This document shows, one piece after another, positions 17,245 through 25,564 of a stretch of 64,000 nt of DNA. The notes beneath the pieces are model-generated. The model worked only from the letters and a program-made list of their open reading frames with translations, ran no database searches and had not been told where the DNA came from. How positions within the stretch are numbered: position 1 is the first letter of the stretch; each line of letters starts with the position of its first letter. This DNA comes from Syntrophotaleaceae bacterium (lineage in GTDB: Bacteria; Desulfobacterota; Desulfuromonadia; Desulfuromonadales; Syntrophotaleaceae), in the NCBI GenBank assembly GCA_041390365.1, contig JAWKQB010000002.1:500001-564000 (forward strand). Direction: 5' to 3'. Made by a program: the position numbers and the translations under genes.

Positions 17245-17747
17245 AACCGTCCCTCCTTCCCGTTGTCAGGCTGGCTGATGTATTCGACAATATCCCCCGG
17301 CAGGTCGTCTTCGGAAACCGACAGACAGTGGGTTCGGCAGGCCGCCACACAGGCCATCTCCTCTCGCGAAGCGCAGGCGTCGCATTTGAGCATGACCCGT
17401 TGACCGCCGGCGGCGGGGCGGGCGACGCCGTTGGGACAGCTCATCACGCACATGTAGCAACCGACGCAGATATCGGCATCGCAGACCACGTAGCCGTCCT
17501 CCCCCTTGCTCAGGGCGCCGCTCATGCAGGCCTGCACGCACTGGGGATCCTCGCAGTGGCGGCAGTGCTGGGGAAAGAACCGCCCGTCGTCTGTCTGGGC
17601 CACACGGGTGCGGGAGCGCACGGCGGCGGCCCCTCCATCCCGGTAGGCTTGCTGCAGGTTTTCATCAGGACTGTGAGCGACAATGCAGGCAATTTCACAG
17701 TTTCTGCAGCCGCTGCACTTCGACAGATCGATGGTTTTTTTTCTCAT
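17241..17747 (-). CDS. cooF: CooF-type polyferredoxin, electron acceptor of CO dehydrogenase
   Basis: This 168-aa iron-sulfur protein has Cys groups for about four [4Fe-4S] clusters: CSGCRNCEIAC at the N-terminus, CRHCEDPQCVQAC, CVGCYMCVMSC, and CDAC...CVAACRTHC. It resembles HycB/CooF electron carriers. It overlaps cooS by four bases upstream and the flavoprotein gene by four downstream, so the three genes are tightly coupled and probably form an electron chain CooS to CooF to flavoprotein. Confidence 0.92.
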   Translation of the reverse strand: MRKKTIDLSKCSGCRNCEIACIVAHSPDENLQQAYRDGGAAAVRSRTRVAQTDDGRFFPQHCRHCEDPQCVQACMSGALSKGEDGYVVCDADICVGCYMCVMSCPNGVARPAAGGQRVMLKCDACASREEMACVAACRTHCLSVSEDDLPGDIVEYISQPDNGKEGRL

Positions 17748-19636
17748 GCCGCCACCCCCAGAGCCTGGAGTTTTCCGGTGATGATTTCCACCATCATTTC
17801 AGCGGTCTTGACCGGGTCGGGCTCAATGAACAGCCGGCCGCCGGTAATGTTCGGCAGGTCTTCCGTCAGCAGTTTGGTGACGATGGGCGAACCGGCCACC
17901 GGAGGGCACTGGGCAAGGTGCAGGGTCAAACCCATGGCCAGGCCGAAGGCGCCATCCGCCAATGCCTGTTCCTCCAGCCACTGGGGGGCGCTGATGACCA
18001 CCGGCAGTTCCGGCATGGAGATGTTCATGGTTTCGGCCAGTGCCTTGGCCACCATTTCGACGCGGGCAATGCTGAGACAGGGACCGAAGTTGAGCACCGG
18101 GGAAATGCCGAGGGATTCGCATACCGCCCTGAGGCCGGGACCGGCCTGGGAGGCGGCGCTTGGCGAGCAGAGGCCGACATTGGACAGTCCTCCGGTAGTG
18201 CAACCGGCCGAGAGAACCAGAATGTCCCGTTTGATGAGCTCACGGGCCAGGGAGACAGTGGTTATGTCGTGGCCTCCCTCGGCCAGGTTGGAGCAGCCCA
18301 GAATGCCTGCTACCCCCTTGATTCGGCCGCTGGTGATCAGGTCGATGATGGGCTGGACCGAACCGCCGAGAAACTTCACCAGCGATTTTTCACTGATACC
18401 GGTGATAACGTCGCTGAACCCGTGGTCCGGAATGTCGATCACGATACCGGCGTTGACCGTGAAGCGACGCCGCCTGTGCTGGTCCGCGGCCATTCGGACC
18501 AGTTTTTCCGCCAGTTCCAGTTCCTTGCCCCTTTCATCCTTGAGCAGTTCGGCAGTGGTCTGTTTCGACACATCATCCAGGCAGACCAGTTTGATGTCCT
18601 GCTTTTCCGCAATCGCTTCAGTACCCGAAAAAGTACAGTTGAATTCACTGATGGCCATGTCGATGGCGCCGGTGGCAAACAGAGCTTCCTGTGTGAAGTT
18701 GTTGCCGGCCTGACCGGCAAAAACGGATGTTCCGCTGGCAGCGGCACGCAGCTGCATATCCTGACCTACGCAGGTCAGGCCGACCACCCGGACTCCTTTG
18801 GCACCGACTTCTCTGCCGATGGCCTGGCCGGCTTCCGTCTCCAGAAAGGCGATCAAACCGGCAAAGACCGAATGGCTGTGTCCCTGAACGGCGATATTGA
18901 CATAGTCCGGATCGGCGACGGAGAAACCGCAGGCGGCCGTCCGGATTTCCGGTTCGCCCATGATCACGTCGTTCATCAGGTTGGTCATGGCCAGGCCGTA
19001 GAGTCCGGTGCTGATGCCGAGATTGAGCACGTGCAGCATCTGATCGACGGGATCGGTATTGAGATTGGTGCTGGTCTTCACGAGGGCGTCGAAGACTTCG
19101 GCCTTGGCGCCGCCGGGGAGAATGCCCAACTCCTGCCAGGTGTCCAGGCGCTCCTGGGGGGCCAGGAACCGGACCAGTTCCATCTTTTCGTCACGAGGTT
19201 TGTACAGGTCGGCAAGCACCTTGTCGGCCACCAGCCTGGCCTTTTCTTCCGTGGTGTCCGCCTCGACGCCGAATAACTCGGCCAGTTCGTCCAGTGACTT
19301 CCTGGAACGGATCGGCAGGGGTGAGATGCCTTCGCCGATCGCCTTGAGGCGACGTGCCGTGGCTTCACACACATGCAGGTAACAGGCTGAGCCGGCCGCC
19401 ACGGTGCGCAGGAAATTGCGCGCGACGATGGCATCGGCGGTTGCCCCGCAGACCCCTTTGGGCGAATCGGGTGTGATGCGGCAGGGACCGTTGGAACAGA
19501 GCCGGCAACAGACGCCGAGTTTGCCGAAGCCGCATTTCACTTTCTGTTCGGCAAAGCGGTCGAAGGCGGTGTTGATGTCGGTTCGGCTGTTGAGGTAATC
19601 GGTCAGACGGGTGTCGGCGGAAATTGAACGAGCCAT
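17744..19636 (-). CDS. cooS: Anaerobic Ni-Fe carbon monoxide dehydrogenase catalytic subunit
   Basis: This 630-aa enzyme oxidises CO to CO2 at a Ni-4Fe-4S C-cluster. N-terminal B/D-cluster cysteines lie in KCGFGKLGVCCRLCSNGPCRI-like sequence (about residues 34-54). C-cluster ligand segments include GHSHSVF, ILGCSNLAEG, SAGCTTGG and LNFGPCLS. The frame is open upstream to 19738, but ATG 19636 has AGGAGG nine bases before it. Length and single-subunit form match monofunctional CODH, not the acetyl-CoA synthase complex. No cooC, cooT, cooJ or cooA lies in the window, so Ni insertion and CO sensing must come from elsewhere. Confidence 0.96.
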   Translation of the reverse strand: MARSISADTRLTDYLNSRTDINTAFDRFAEQKVKCGFGKLGVCCRLCSNGPCRITPDSPKGVCGATADAIVARNFLRTVAAGSACYLHVCEATARRLKAIGEGISPLPIRSRKSLDELAELFGVEADTTEEKARLVADKVLADLYKPRDEKMELVRFLAPQERLDTWQELGILPGGAKAEVFDALVKTSTNLNTDPVDQMLHVLNLGISTGLYGLAMTNLMNDVIMGEPEIRTAACGFSVADPDYVNIAVQGHSHSVFAGLIAFLETEAGQAIGREVGAKGVRVVGLTCVGQDMQLRAAASGTSVFAGQAGNNFTQEALFATGAIDMAISEFNCTFSGTEAIAEKQDIKLVCLDDVSKQTTAELLKDERGKELELAEKLVRMAADQHRRRRFTVNAGIVIDIPDHGFSDVITGISEKSLVKFLGGSVQPIIDLITSGRIKGVAGILGCSNLAEGGHDITTVSLARELIKRDILVLSAGCTTGGLSNVGLCSPSAASQAGPGLRAVCESLGISPVLNFGPCLSIARVEMVAKALAETMNISMPELPVVISAPQWLEEQALADGAFGLAMGLTLHLAQCPPVAGSPIVTKLLTEDLPNITGGRLFIEPDPVKTAEMMVEIITGKLQALGVAA

Positions 19637-19789
19637 GGGTTGGGTCCTCCTGGTGATGGGGTTGTCACTCGATATCTGAATTATGACCAAAACGGTAATG
19701 ACGACAAAATAGGTAATGTATCGAGAGGGATTTGTCAAGAAAGTTTTTTTGGAGGAATAGAATTTAGGTGGGGGGTAGATTCGTTAACT

Positions 19790-19836
19790 GTCCCATCTGT
19801 CCCATCGATCGTATCCGACAAATCGGTCCGATGGGA
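19790..19836. repeat. Inverted repeat between the antiporter gene and cooS
   Basis: TCCCATCG (19800-19807) and CGATGGGA (19829-19836) pair around an inner CCGA/TCGG stem. An extra TCCCAT copy lies just before. The A-tract is on the wrong side for an intrinsic terminator in either direction. Confidence 0.5.
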
Positions 19837-19848
19837 AAAAACAGCGAA

Positions 19849-20928
19849 TCAGGAAGAGATGCGGGAACGGTGCAGGTGGCGCCAGAGGGAGATCACCAGG
19901 GTCACCAGGGTCAGGGGGATGATGAAAACGGTGGTGGCCTGGACCAGGAGGCCGAGGTGCTGGTCTTCGAGTGCATTGAGGATGATGAACAGGTTGTAGA
20001 GCAGAAAATAGCAGAAAAACAGGCCGCCCTCCCAGCGGGCGATGCGGTGGCCGGTGAAAAAGATCGGGAGGCAGGCGGCGCTCACCGCCAGCATGACCGG
20101 CAGGTCGAGCAGCAGAGCGCTGGGGGGGACAGGAAGACCCCCGGGTGTGACTCCGGCGGTCAGGCCCAGAACGATCAGGATATTGAAGAGGTTGCTGCCG
20201 ACCACATTGCCTACCGCGATATCCCGTTGCCCGCGCAGGGCGGCGAGGGCCGAGGTGGCCAGTTCGGGCAGAGAGGTGCCGACGGCCACAATGGTCAGGC
20301 CGATGACCAGGTCGCTGACCTGAAAAAACCGGGCGATATCCACGGCACTGGAAACAAGCCAACGGGAGCCGAGGCCGAGCATGATCAGGCCGGCGAGGAT
20401 CTTCAGCAGTTGGAAAGATTTCCTGCTTTTGTGTTCGGGTGCAATGCCCGGATCCGCTTCCAGGGCCTTCAGGTGTTCCCGCCGACAGCGACGGATCGTC
20501 CAGATCGTATAGACGATCGCCCCGGCAAACAGCAGCAGCCCTTCCCATGGGGCGATACTGCCGTTGAGACAGAACAGGAACATCACCAGGGAAGCGCCGA
20601 GCATGATCGGCACCTCCAGTTGAATGATCTGGCGGGACACCACCAGGGGGGCGATCAGGGCGGAGACCCCCAGGATCAGCAGTATATTGCAGATGTTGCT
20701 TCCCACGACGTTGCCCAATGCCAGGCCGGACTGTCCACCGTGGGAAGAAAAGAGGCTGACCGCCAGCTCCGGAGAACTGGTCCCGAAGGCAACGATGGTC
20801 AATCCGACCACCAGGGGAGACAGGCCCAGATCCAGAGCCAGACGCGAGGCCCCCCCGACCAGGAACTCGGCGCCGCCGATAAGAATGGCGAAGCCGAGGA
20901 ACAGAAACATGATGATCTGCCAGTCCAT
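19849..20928 (-). CDS. CaCA-family calcium/sodium antiporter
   Basis: This 359-aa inner-membrane protein has about ten TM helices and the two inverted alpha repeats of the family: GTSSPELAVS...GNVVGSNICNIL (about 50-82) and GTSLPELATS...GNVVGSNLFNIL (about 220-255). The conserved Glu in each PEL motif binds Ca2+/Na+. A cytoplasmic loop (about 140-170) is basic. It is similar to E. coli YrbG. It lies upstream of cooS in the same direction with a 212-base gap, so probably separate. Confidence 0.93.
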   Translation of the reverse strand: MDWQIIMFLFLGFAILIGGAEFLVGGASRLALDLGLSPLVVGLTIVAFGTSSPELAVSLFSSHGGQSGLALGNVVGSNICNILLILGVSALIAPLVVSRQIIQLEVPIMLGASLVMFLFCLNGSIAPWEGLLLFAGAIVYTIWTIRRCRREHLKALEADPGIAPEHKSRKSFQLLKILAGLIMLGLGSRWLVSSAVDIARFFQVSDLVIGLTIVAVGTSLPELATSALAALRGQRDIAVGNVVGSNLFNILIVLGLTAGVTPGGLPVPPSALLLDLPVMLAVSAACLPIFFTGHRIARWEGGLFFCYFLLYNLFIILNALEDQHLGLLVQATTVFIIPLTLVTLVISLWRHLHRSRISS

Positions 20929-21155
20929 GAACAGCCCCTTTGCGGGAATGAAAGATCACACGATACTAAAGGATGTGCCGGTCGGGCGCAACCCCGAGGG
21001 TGGTCTAGGGTGAGAGGTGAGGAGTGAGGAGGTTGAGAATCAAGATCGAATGCCGTTTCGATTTCAGTTGGAAATTTTGATCCTTGTATTTGCCTGGGGA
21101 AAAGAGTATCTGCTGTTTTTATCGATGACTGTTGATCCTCACAAGGTAGATCGCC
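20929..21155. other. Divergent intergenic region
   Basis: These 227 bases lie between the divergent antiporter and DMT transporter genes and should hold both promoters. No convincing element could be assigned. Confidence 0.3.
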
Positions 21156-22091
21156 ATGTCCAGAAATCCTCTCACGGCCACCATCCCCCTTGCCGTTGCG
21201 GCCTGTCTTCTCTGGTCCACGGCCTTTGTCGGCATCAAGGTCGGCCTGCACTATTCCGGTCCCCTGGCCTTTGCCGGGCAGCGATTCATGCTTTCCGGAC
21301 TGCTGCTGGCGCCTTTCTGGTGGCGCAGGCGACCGACCCTGGCGGCAGTCACCGGGCAGGCCGGACTCATTCTGACCGTCGCCTTGTTTCAGACCTTTTT
21401 GCTTTACGGCTTTTTCTATTGGGGAATGACCCTGGTGCCCGGGGCTCTGGCGGCCATGGTTATCGGCGCCTCACCGCTGGTGGCGGCGGTGCTGGCCCAT
21501 TACTGCATGCCCGGAGACCGGCTGACGGTCATCAAGATGATCAGCCTGGGCCTGGGACTGGCGGGAGTAACCGTCCTCAGTGTCAGCCGGCAGCCCTGGA
21601 TCGATCCATCCGGCTGGGGGCAACTCGCCGGAATCGGTGTCCTGCTGCTGGCGAACGTCGCCGGTGGATTGGGGAATATTCTGGTGGCCCGGCATCGCGC
21701 GGAACTCGATCCTGTTTTTCTCAACTCGGCGCAGATTTTCCTTGGCGGATTCTGGCTCTGGCTGCTCTCTCTGCCCCTGGAGGAGCGGCATCTGCCGGTC
21801 ATGACCTGGCCCTATCTCGCCGCCCTGGGATGGCTGGCGTTTTTGTCCGCGGCCGCCTTTTCCATCTGGTTCGTCCTGCTGAGGCGGCCGGGGGTTCGGG
21901 TTTCGGATCTCAACCTGTGGAAGTTCCTCATCCCGGTTTGCGGAGCCCTCTTCAGTTGGCTGCTGTTGCCGGAGGAATCCCCTGCCTTCTGGCCGGTCAT
22001 CGGCATGATCTGCATCGGCGCGGCCATCGTGCTGTTTAACCTGAAGGAAATTCGTCGCCTGGAGGCTAGATTTCTTCATCGACATAAGTGA
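21156..22091 (+). CDS. DMT-superfamily (EamA) transporter
   Basis: This 311-aa protein has ten predicted TM helices arranged as two EamA repeats (about 10-140 and 155-300); the first repeat opens with LLWSTAFVGIKVGL. EamA proteins export amino acids, metabolites or drugs; the substrate cannot be told. A weak RBS AAGG lies nine bases before the ATG. The 3' end overlaps the convergent gene 22066-23262 by 26 bases. Confidence 0.88.
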   Translation: MSRNPLTATIPLAVAACLLWSTAFVGIKVGLHYSGPLAFAGQRFMLSGLLLAPFWWRRRPTLAAVTGQAGLILTVALFQTFLLYGFFYWGMTLVPGALAAMVIGASPLVAAVLAHYCMPGDRLTVIKMISLGLGLAGVTVLSVSRQPWIDPSGWGQLAGIGVLLLANVAGGLGNILVARHRAELDPVFLNSAQIFLGGFWLWLLSLPLEERHLPVMTWPYLAALGWLAFLSAAAFSIWFVLLRRPGVRVSDLNLWKFLIPVCGALFSWLLLPEESPAFWPVIGMICIGAAIVLFNLKEIRRLEARFLHRHK

Positions 22092-23262
22092 TGTGGCGAA
22101 AATACTGGTTGCCTTCGAAGGAGGCGCCGAGGGCACCGATCAGGATCCCCAACGAGGCCACGAAGCCGGCCAACAGAATGTAGTCGGGCCAGGTGATGGC
22201 CTGGGGCAGGGACGCCACCCACTGCTCGACCAGACGATGGGGGAAAATGGTCAGGCCGATCACCGCCACCAAGCCGAACATCAGCACATAGGTCGTGGTC
22301 ATGCCCAGCAGGACAATCAGCACCGTGGCCAGGTTGGTAAAGACGATCTGTTCCGTCAGCCTCCGTCGGCGATGCAGCAAAAGATTCTGCCGTTTGAGGA
22401 CGAACAGGGTGGTAAAGATAAGGCTGCCGCCGGACAGAATCCCGACAAACAGCGGGGCCTGGTTCATGCCCAGGTCCCAGACCTCGGCCGTCATCAGCAG
22501 CACGAGCAGCGCCGAGAGAGCTGCGGTGGTGAGCCGGCTCAGCCGAAAAGGAAACTCCCAGGGTTTGGCCTGAACCACGGCGCTGAGAATATCTCCGCGG
22601 CCGATCCAGATGCCCTTCAGATAGAAGGCCCAGGATCCCGATTTTGCCGCGGCCGGTCTTTCCTCCAATCTCAGGTCCGCCACATCCTGCAGTTCGGCGT
22701 CCAGTTGTCCCAACTCCTTTTCGGAAAACCCAACCATATTTTCCAGATTGTCGCGATGACCGGGTGCAAACATGTATCGGGCCGGGTCTGTGCAATGGGG
22801 CAGGCCGTTCAGGTCTCCGAACAGGTGCATGCCGAGAGAGCAGAGGCGGCGGGCGGGCCGATCCTGCCCCTCTTCCTCAAAGCCCAGCCTGGCCAGGGAA
22901 ATAACCGCAACGCCGATGGTCCTGGAAGGGACAGCCAGGGCAAAAGGTTTGTAATAGGTCTGCAGGTCGTCACCGGTCAAAACGAAGGCAAAATCCCAGT
23001 GGCGGATATCCCGCTCCTCCACGCCCTCCGCCAGCAGCCGGGTTGGTTCGATCGACCCCTGCCGCAGCGCTTCGGTTCGTCTGACCAGGGGCATATGCCA
23101 ATCGAACTCCGGAAAAACCTGCCCAAGGTGAGCTGACATGCAATCCCTGGCTGCCACGACGGCATCCAGGTCGGCGGCTTCCAGTTCTCTTGGGATCAAC
23201 CAACCAAGATCGATACGACGGGAAAGCCGCTGGTGTTCGGACGGCGTTTGGGAGGTCATCAT
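22066..23262 (-). CDS. Membrane protein with a degenerate archaemetzincin-like N-terminal domain
   Basis: This 398-aa protein has a soluble N-terminal half (about 1-230) and a C-terminal half with about four TM helices. The segment HLFGDLNGLPHC (about residues 155-166) aligns with the archaemetzincin zinc motif HExxHxxGxxHC, but the catalytic Glu is Leu and the second His is Asp. The flanking FVLTGDDLQTYYKPFALAV and RTIGVAVISLARLGFEE also resemble that fold. It is therefore probably a non-catalytic relative tethered to the membrane. Function unknown. The start is the first of two adjacent ATGs, with AGGAAG about 12 bases upstream. Confidence 0.65.
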   Translation of the reverse strand: MMTSQTPSEHQRLSRRIDLGWLIPRELEAADLDAVVAARDCMSAHLGQVFPEFDWHMPLVRRTEALRQGSIEPTRLLAEGVEERDIRHWDFAFVLTGDDLQTYYKPFALAVPSRTIGVAVISLARLGFEEEGQDRPARRLCSLGMHLFGDLNGLPHCTDPARYMFAPGHRDNLENMVGFSEKELGQLDAELQDVADLRLEERPAAAKSGSWAFYLKGIWIGRGDILSAVVQAKPWEFPFRLSRLTTAALSALLVLLMTAEVWDLGMNQAPLFVGILSGGSLIFTTLFVLKRQNLLLHRRRRLTEQIVFTNLATVLIVLLGMTTTYVLMFGLVAVIGLTIFPHRLVEQWVASLPQAITWPDYILLAGFVASLGILIGALGASFEGNQYFRHITYVDEEI

Positions 23263-23438
23263 TTCGGATGTCTTCCTGCAACGGGATTTTTCTTAATTCT
23301 ACCGAAGAGGTTATAGGATGTCATGAAGGATGAGGGGACAGACTGAGCCTGATGTTTTAAAGGAGGCGCGCTGAAAGGATCGGAAAAGAGACATGCCGCC
23401 TCCACGCGGGCGGCATGTCTGCAGATCGGTCTGTCTGG

Positions 23439-24374
23439 TCAGTTTATTTCCAACCGGGCAAGGCGAAGAAAGTCTTCGTTTTCGGCCAGGGTCTTGGGGA
23501 TAATGACGGTGACGCCGTAGCCCTGCTCCAGAAGCTTCAGGCCGGCTTCTCCCATCATTTCACCTGCCGATAAATCGGTATGCTCCCTGGAGGGCAGCCG
23601 CCCCTTTTTCAGAATGTCGATGATTTCACCGACATGGTTCAGGCCGATGGTGAAGATGGCCCTGTGCTGGCTAATGCGGCCGTTGGCCACCGCCTCCTCG
23701 ACGGTGTCGGGAATGTTCTGCAGCATGACGATGGTGCGTTCGCCCTGAAGCCCGTGAATTCTGGGAAGGACGGATAGGTCTCCCTTTCTGGTCGCTTTCT
23801 GCAGCAGGCCGCGAATGGTCCGGTAAAGCTCCTCGTTTTCCACCTGTCCCAGGGGAATATTGTAGTTGGCATTGAGAAGCATGTCGGCGTTGACGAATCG
23901 CGCTTCTCCCAGTCTGGTTTCCAGGGTCTGATTGTCGAGGCCGACGTTTTCCCGCACCACTTCCGCCGGTGCTGAATCCTCGCCGGGTGTCAATTTTTTG
24001 AAAAAACCTTCCGGCAGCAGCATGCCGACATTCTGTTCCTGAATGAGCCATTCCCCGATACGAAAAATTTCGGCCTGCACCTTGATAATATCCTCGGAGT
24101 TTTGGCCGGTTATGGCGCTGCGATGACTCTGCCCGATAATGTAGAGCTGTTTGGGGGATTCGGCGTTTTTCCGGTAGATGACCTGGCCGTATTCAGAAGG
24201 GACAAGGTGCCTCGGGGCCGTTCCTTCGGCCGTGGCCTCAGAAAAACTGTCAGCAATGCACTCCGTCGTCGAGGTCAGTGTAATGACAGAGGCCAGTAAC
24301 AATGCCGGGAACACCATAGGGATGCAAAGGTTGCGTGAAACAAGAATGCAAAAATTGCGCAGATTTGAGAACAT
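23439..24374 (-). CDS. Exported protein with TIKI/TraB/EreA-like GxxH motifs
   Basis: This 311-aa protein has an N-terminal signal (hydrophobic about 20-40) and a soluble remainder. Two spaced G-x-x-H motifs, IIGQSHRSA (about 80) and TIGLNHVGE (about 246), plus an acidic LLPEG between them, recall the TIKI/TraB/ChaN/EreA superfamily, in which the motifs bind metal or catalyse hydrolysis. No close family is recognised, so the assignment is tentative. It seems monocistronic. Confidence 0.55.
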   Translation of the reverse strand: MFSNLRNFCILVSRNLCIPMVFPALLLASVITLTSTTECIADSFSEATAEGTAPRHLVPSEYGQVIYRKNAESPKQLYIIGQSHRSAITGQNSEDIIKVQAEIFRIGEWLIQEQNVGMLLPEGFFKKLTPGEDSAPAEVVRENVGLDNQTLETRLGEARFVNADMLLNANYNIPLGQVENEELYRTIRGLLQKATRKGDLSVLPRIHGLQGERTIVMLQNIPDTVEEAVANGRISQHRAIFTIGLNHVGEIIDILKKGRLPSREHTDLSAGEMMGEAGLKLLEQGYGVTVIIPKTLAENEDFLRLARLEIN

Positions 24375-24800
24375 CTCAATCCTTCCTTTTCAACTGTCAA
24401 AAAATTGTCCCTACCGCGTGGTTGTGAGGAGGAGGGCCGGGTCTCATTGCGTGTGGCGAGGGGGTATGTGCAGGGCCGGATAAGATTTTTATGGGTTTTT
24501 GCACCAACCATGCCAGTAGCGGAAGCTCAGGGCCGTCCCATAAAAGCTGTTTCGAAAAAGGCGGATTGAGTGGCTGTCTGAATAAGCTGAAGTGATCACG
24601 GATATTTGCGCAGTTTTAATAAATCAGTATCCAACTCATTGGTTTTGCGTCCATTTTTATCGATTGACAACCCTTTTTGGGATGCTACAAGTGTTTATCA
24701 ATCGGTTGGGGCAGAAAACCGAAATTGCAGACTCGCACCATGTTGCAGGTCAAAAATGAGTGGGTGGTTTTTCAGAAAAATTCCGAAAGGAGAACCAAAG
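24375..24800. other. Divergent intergenic region
   Basis: About 425 bases lie between divergent genes. A plus-strand TTGACA at 24664-24669 with TACAAG 16 bases later could be the promoter of the peptidoglycan-binding protein. The remainder shows no ORF with an RBS and no RNA structure that I recognise. Confidence 0.35.
24664..24691 (+). promoter_or_regulatory. Possible promoter of the peptidoglycan-binding protein gene
   Basis: TTGACA at 24664-24669 is a perfect -35. TACAAG at 24686-24691 is a weak -10 with a 16-base spacer. Confidence 0.35.
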
Positions 24801-25391
24801 ATGAGACGTATAGTCCTGATTACCACAATGGCTTTCATTGCCGGGCTCTTCACTGTCAGCCAGGGTTTGGGAGCCGGCGAGTACGGGCAAGATCAAGTCT
24901 CAGAAGATGCTGCGGGAATGGATCAGGGAACGACTGGCATGGATCAGGGAACGACTGGCATGGATCAGGGAACCACGGGTATGGACGAGGGAGCCACGGG
25001 CATGGACCAGGGGATGTCCGGAATGGATCCAACCACGGCTGCAGTTCAATTGGACAGCAGCCAGATCTCCGAAGTACAGAGACTTCTCCAGGAGCAGGGT
25101 TATGACCCGGGCTCCACGGACGGCGTGATGGGGACTCAGACCCAGGAAGCACTGCGCAATTTCCAGGAATCTCAGGGCCTGGCCGCCTCCGGCGAGCCCA
25201 CTGAGGAAACCCTGAGGGCCTTGGCTCCGGATGCGGAAACCCAGGAAATGTTGGGTATTTCTCCGGAGTTCGGCCAGGATCAGATGCAGCAGGATCAGAT
25301 GCAGGAGCCGATGCAGCCTGAGGAGATGGGGCAGGAACAGCCCCAGGATGGCGGGATTGGCGAATCCGAACCTCAGGGGTCCACTTACTAA
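24801..25391 (+). CDS. Exported peptidoglycan-binding protein with heptapeptide repeats
   Basis: This 196-aa protein has a signal peptide (MRRIVLITTMAFIAGLFTV). A repeat block of five copies of M-D-x-G-x-x-G (about residues 40-74) follows, then a PG_binding_1 domain (about 83-140; EVQRLLQEQGYDPGSTDGVMG) and a Gln/Met-rich tail. The repeats are encoded by 21-base units, the first two identical. The start ATG has AAAGGAGAA upstream. The domain binds cell wall, so it probably acts in the periplasm. It is monocistronic, closed by a strong terminator. Confidence 0.8.
   Translation: MRRIVLITTMAFIAGLFTVSQGLGAGEYGQDQVSEDAAGMDQGTTGMDQGTTGMDQGTTGMDEGATGMDQGMSGMDPTTAAVQLDSSQISEVQRLLQEQGYDPGSTDGVMGTQTQEALRNFQESQGLAASGEPTEETLRALAPDAETQEMLGISPEFGQDQMQQDQMQEPMQPEEMGQEQPQDGGIGESEPQGSTY
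24918..25022 (+). repeat. 21-bp tandem repeat inside the peptidoglycan-binding protein gene
   Basis: Five units start at 24918, 24939, 24960, 24981 and 25002. The first two are identical (ATGGATCAGGGAACG...) and later ones diverge, so copy number may vary without changing frame. Confidence 0.85.
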
Positions 25392-25420
25392 CCCTTATTT
25401 TCAGACCCACCCACGAGATC

Positions 25421-25453
25421 AGCCAGGGCGAAATTCGCCCTGGCTTTTCTTTT
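25421..25453 (+). terminator. Intrinsic terminator after the peptidoglycan-binding protein gene
   Basis: GCCAGGGCGAA pairs perfectly with TTCGCCCTGGC and is followed by TTTTCTTTT. Confidence 0.9.
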
Positions 25454-25564
25454 GAAATCCGGCTCAAAGGCGCAAAGGCGCCAGGAAAGGGTTTGGAGGT
25501 TTTGAATTTCGTTGAGTCCAGGTGACCTTGAATTTTTTAGGGCTAGAAGAATTCAGGAGGATTT

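Noticed and set aside
19640..19720. Possible CooA site upstream of cooS
   Set aside because: TGTCA and TGAC elements are present, but none has the spaced palindrome of the CooA consensus.
19637..19738. In-frame upstream extension of cooS with a hydrophobic stretch
   Set aside because: ATG 19636 has AGGAGG and matches the conserved CooS start; the extension has no RBS.
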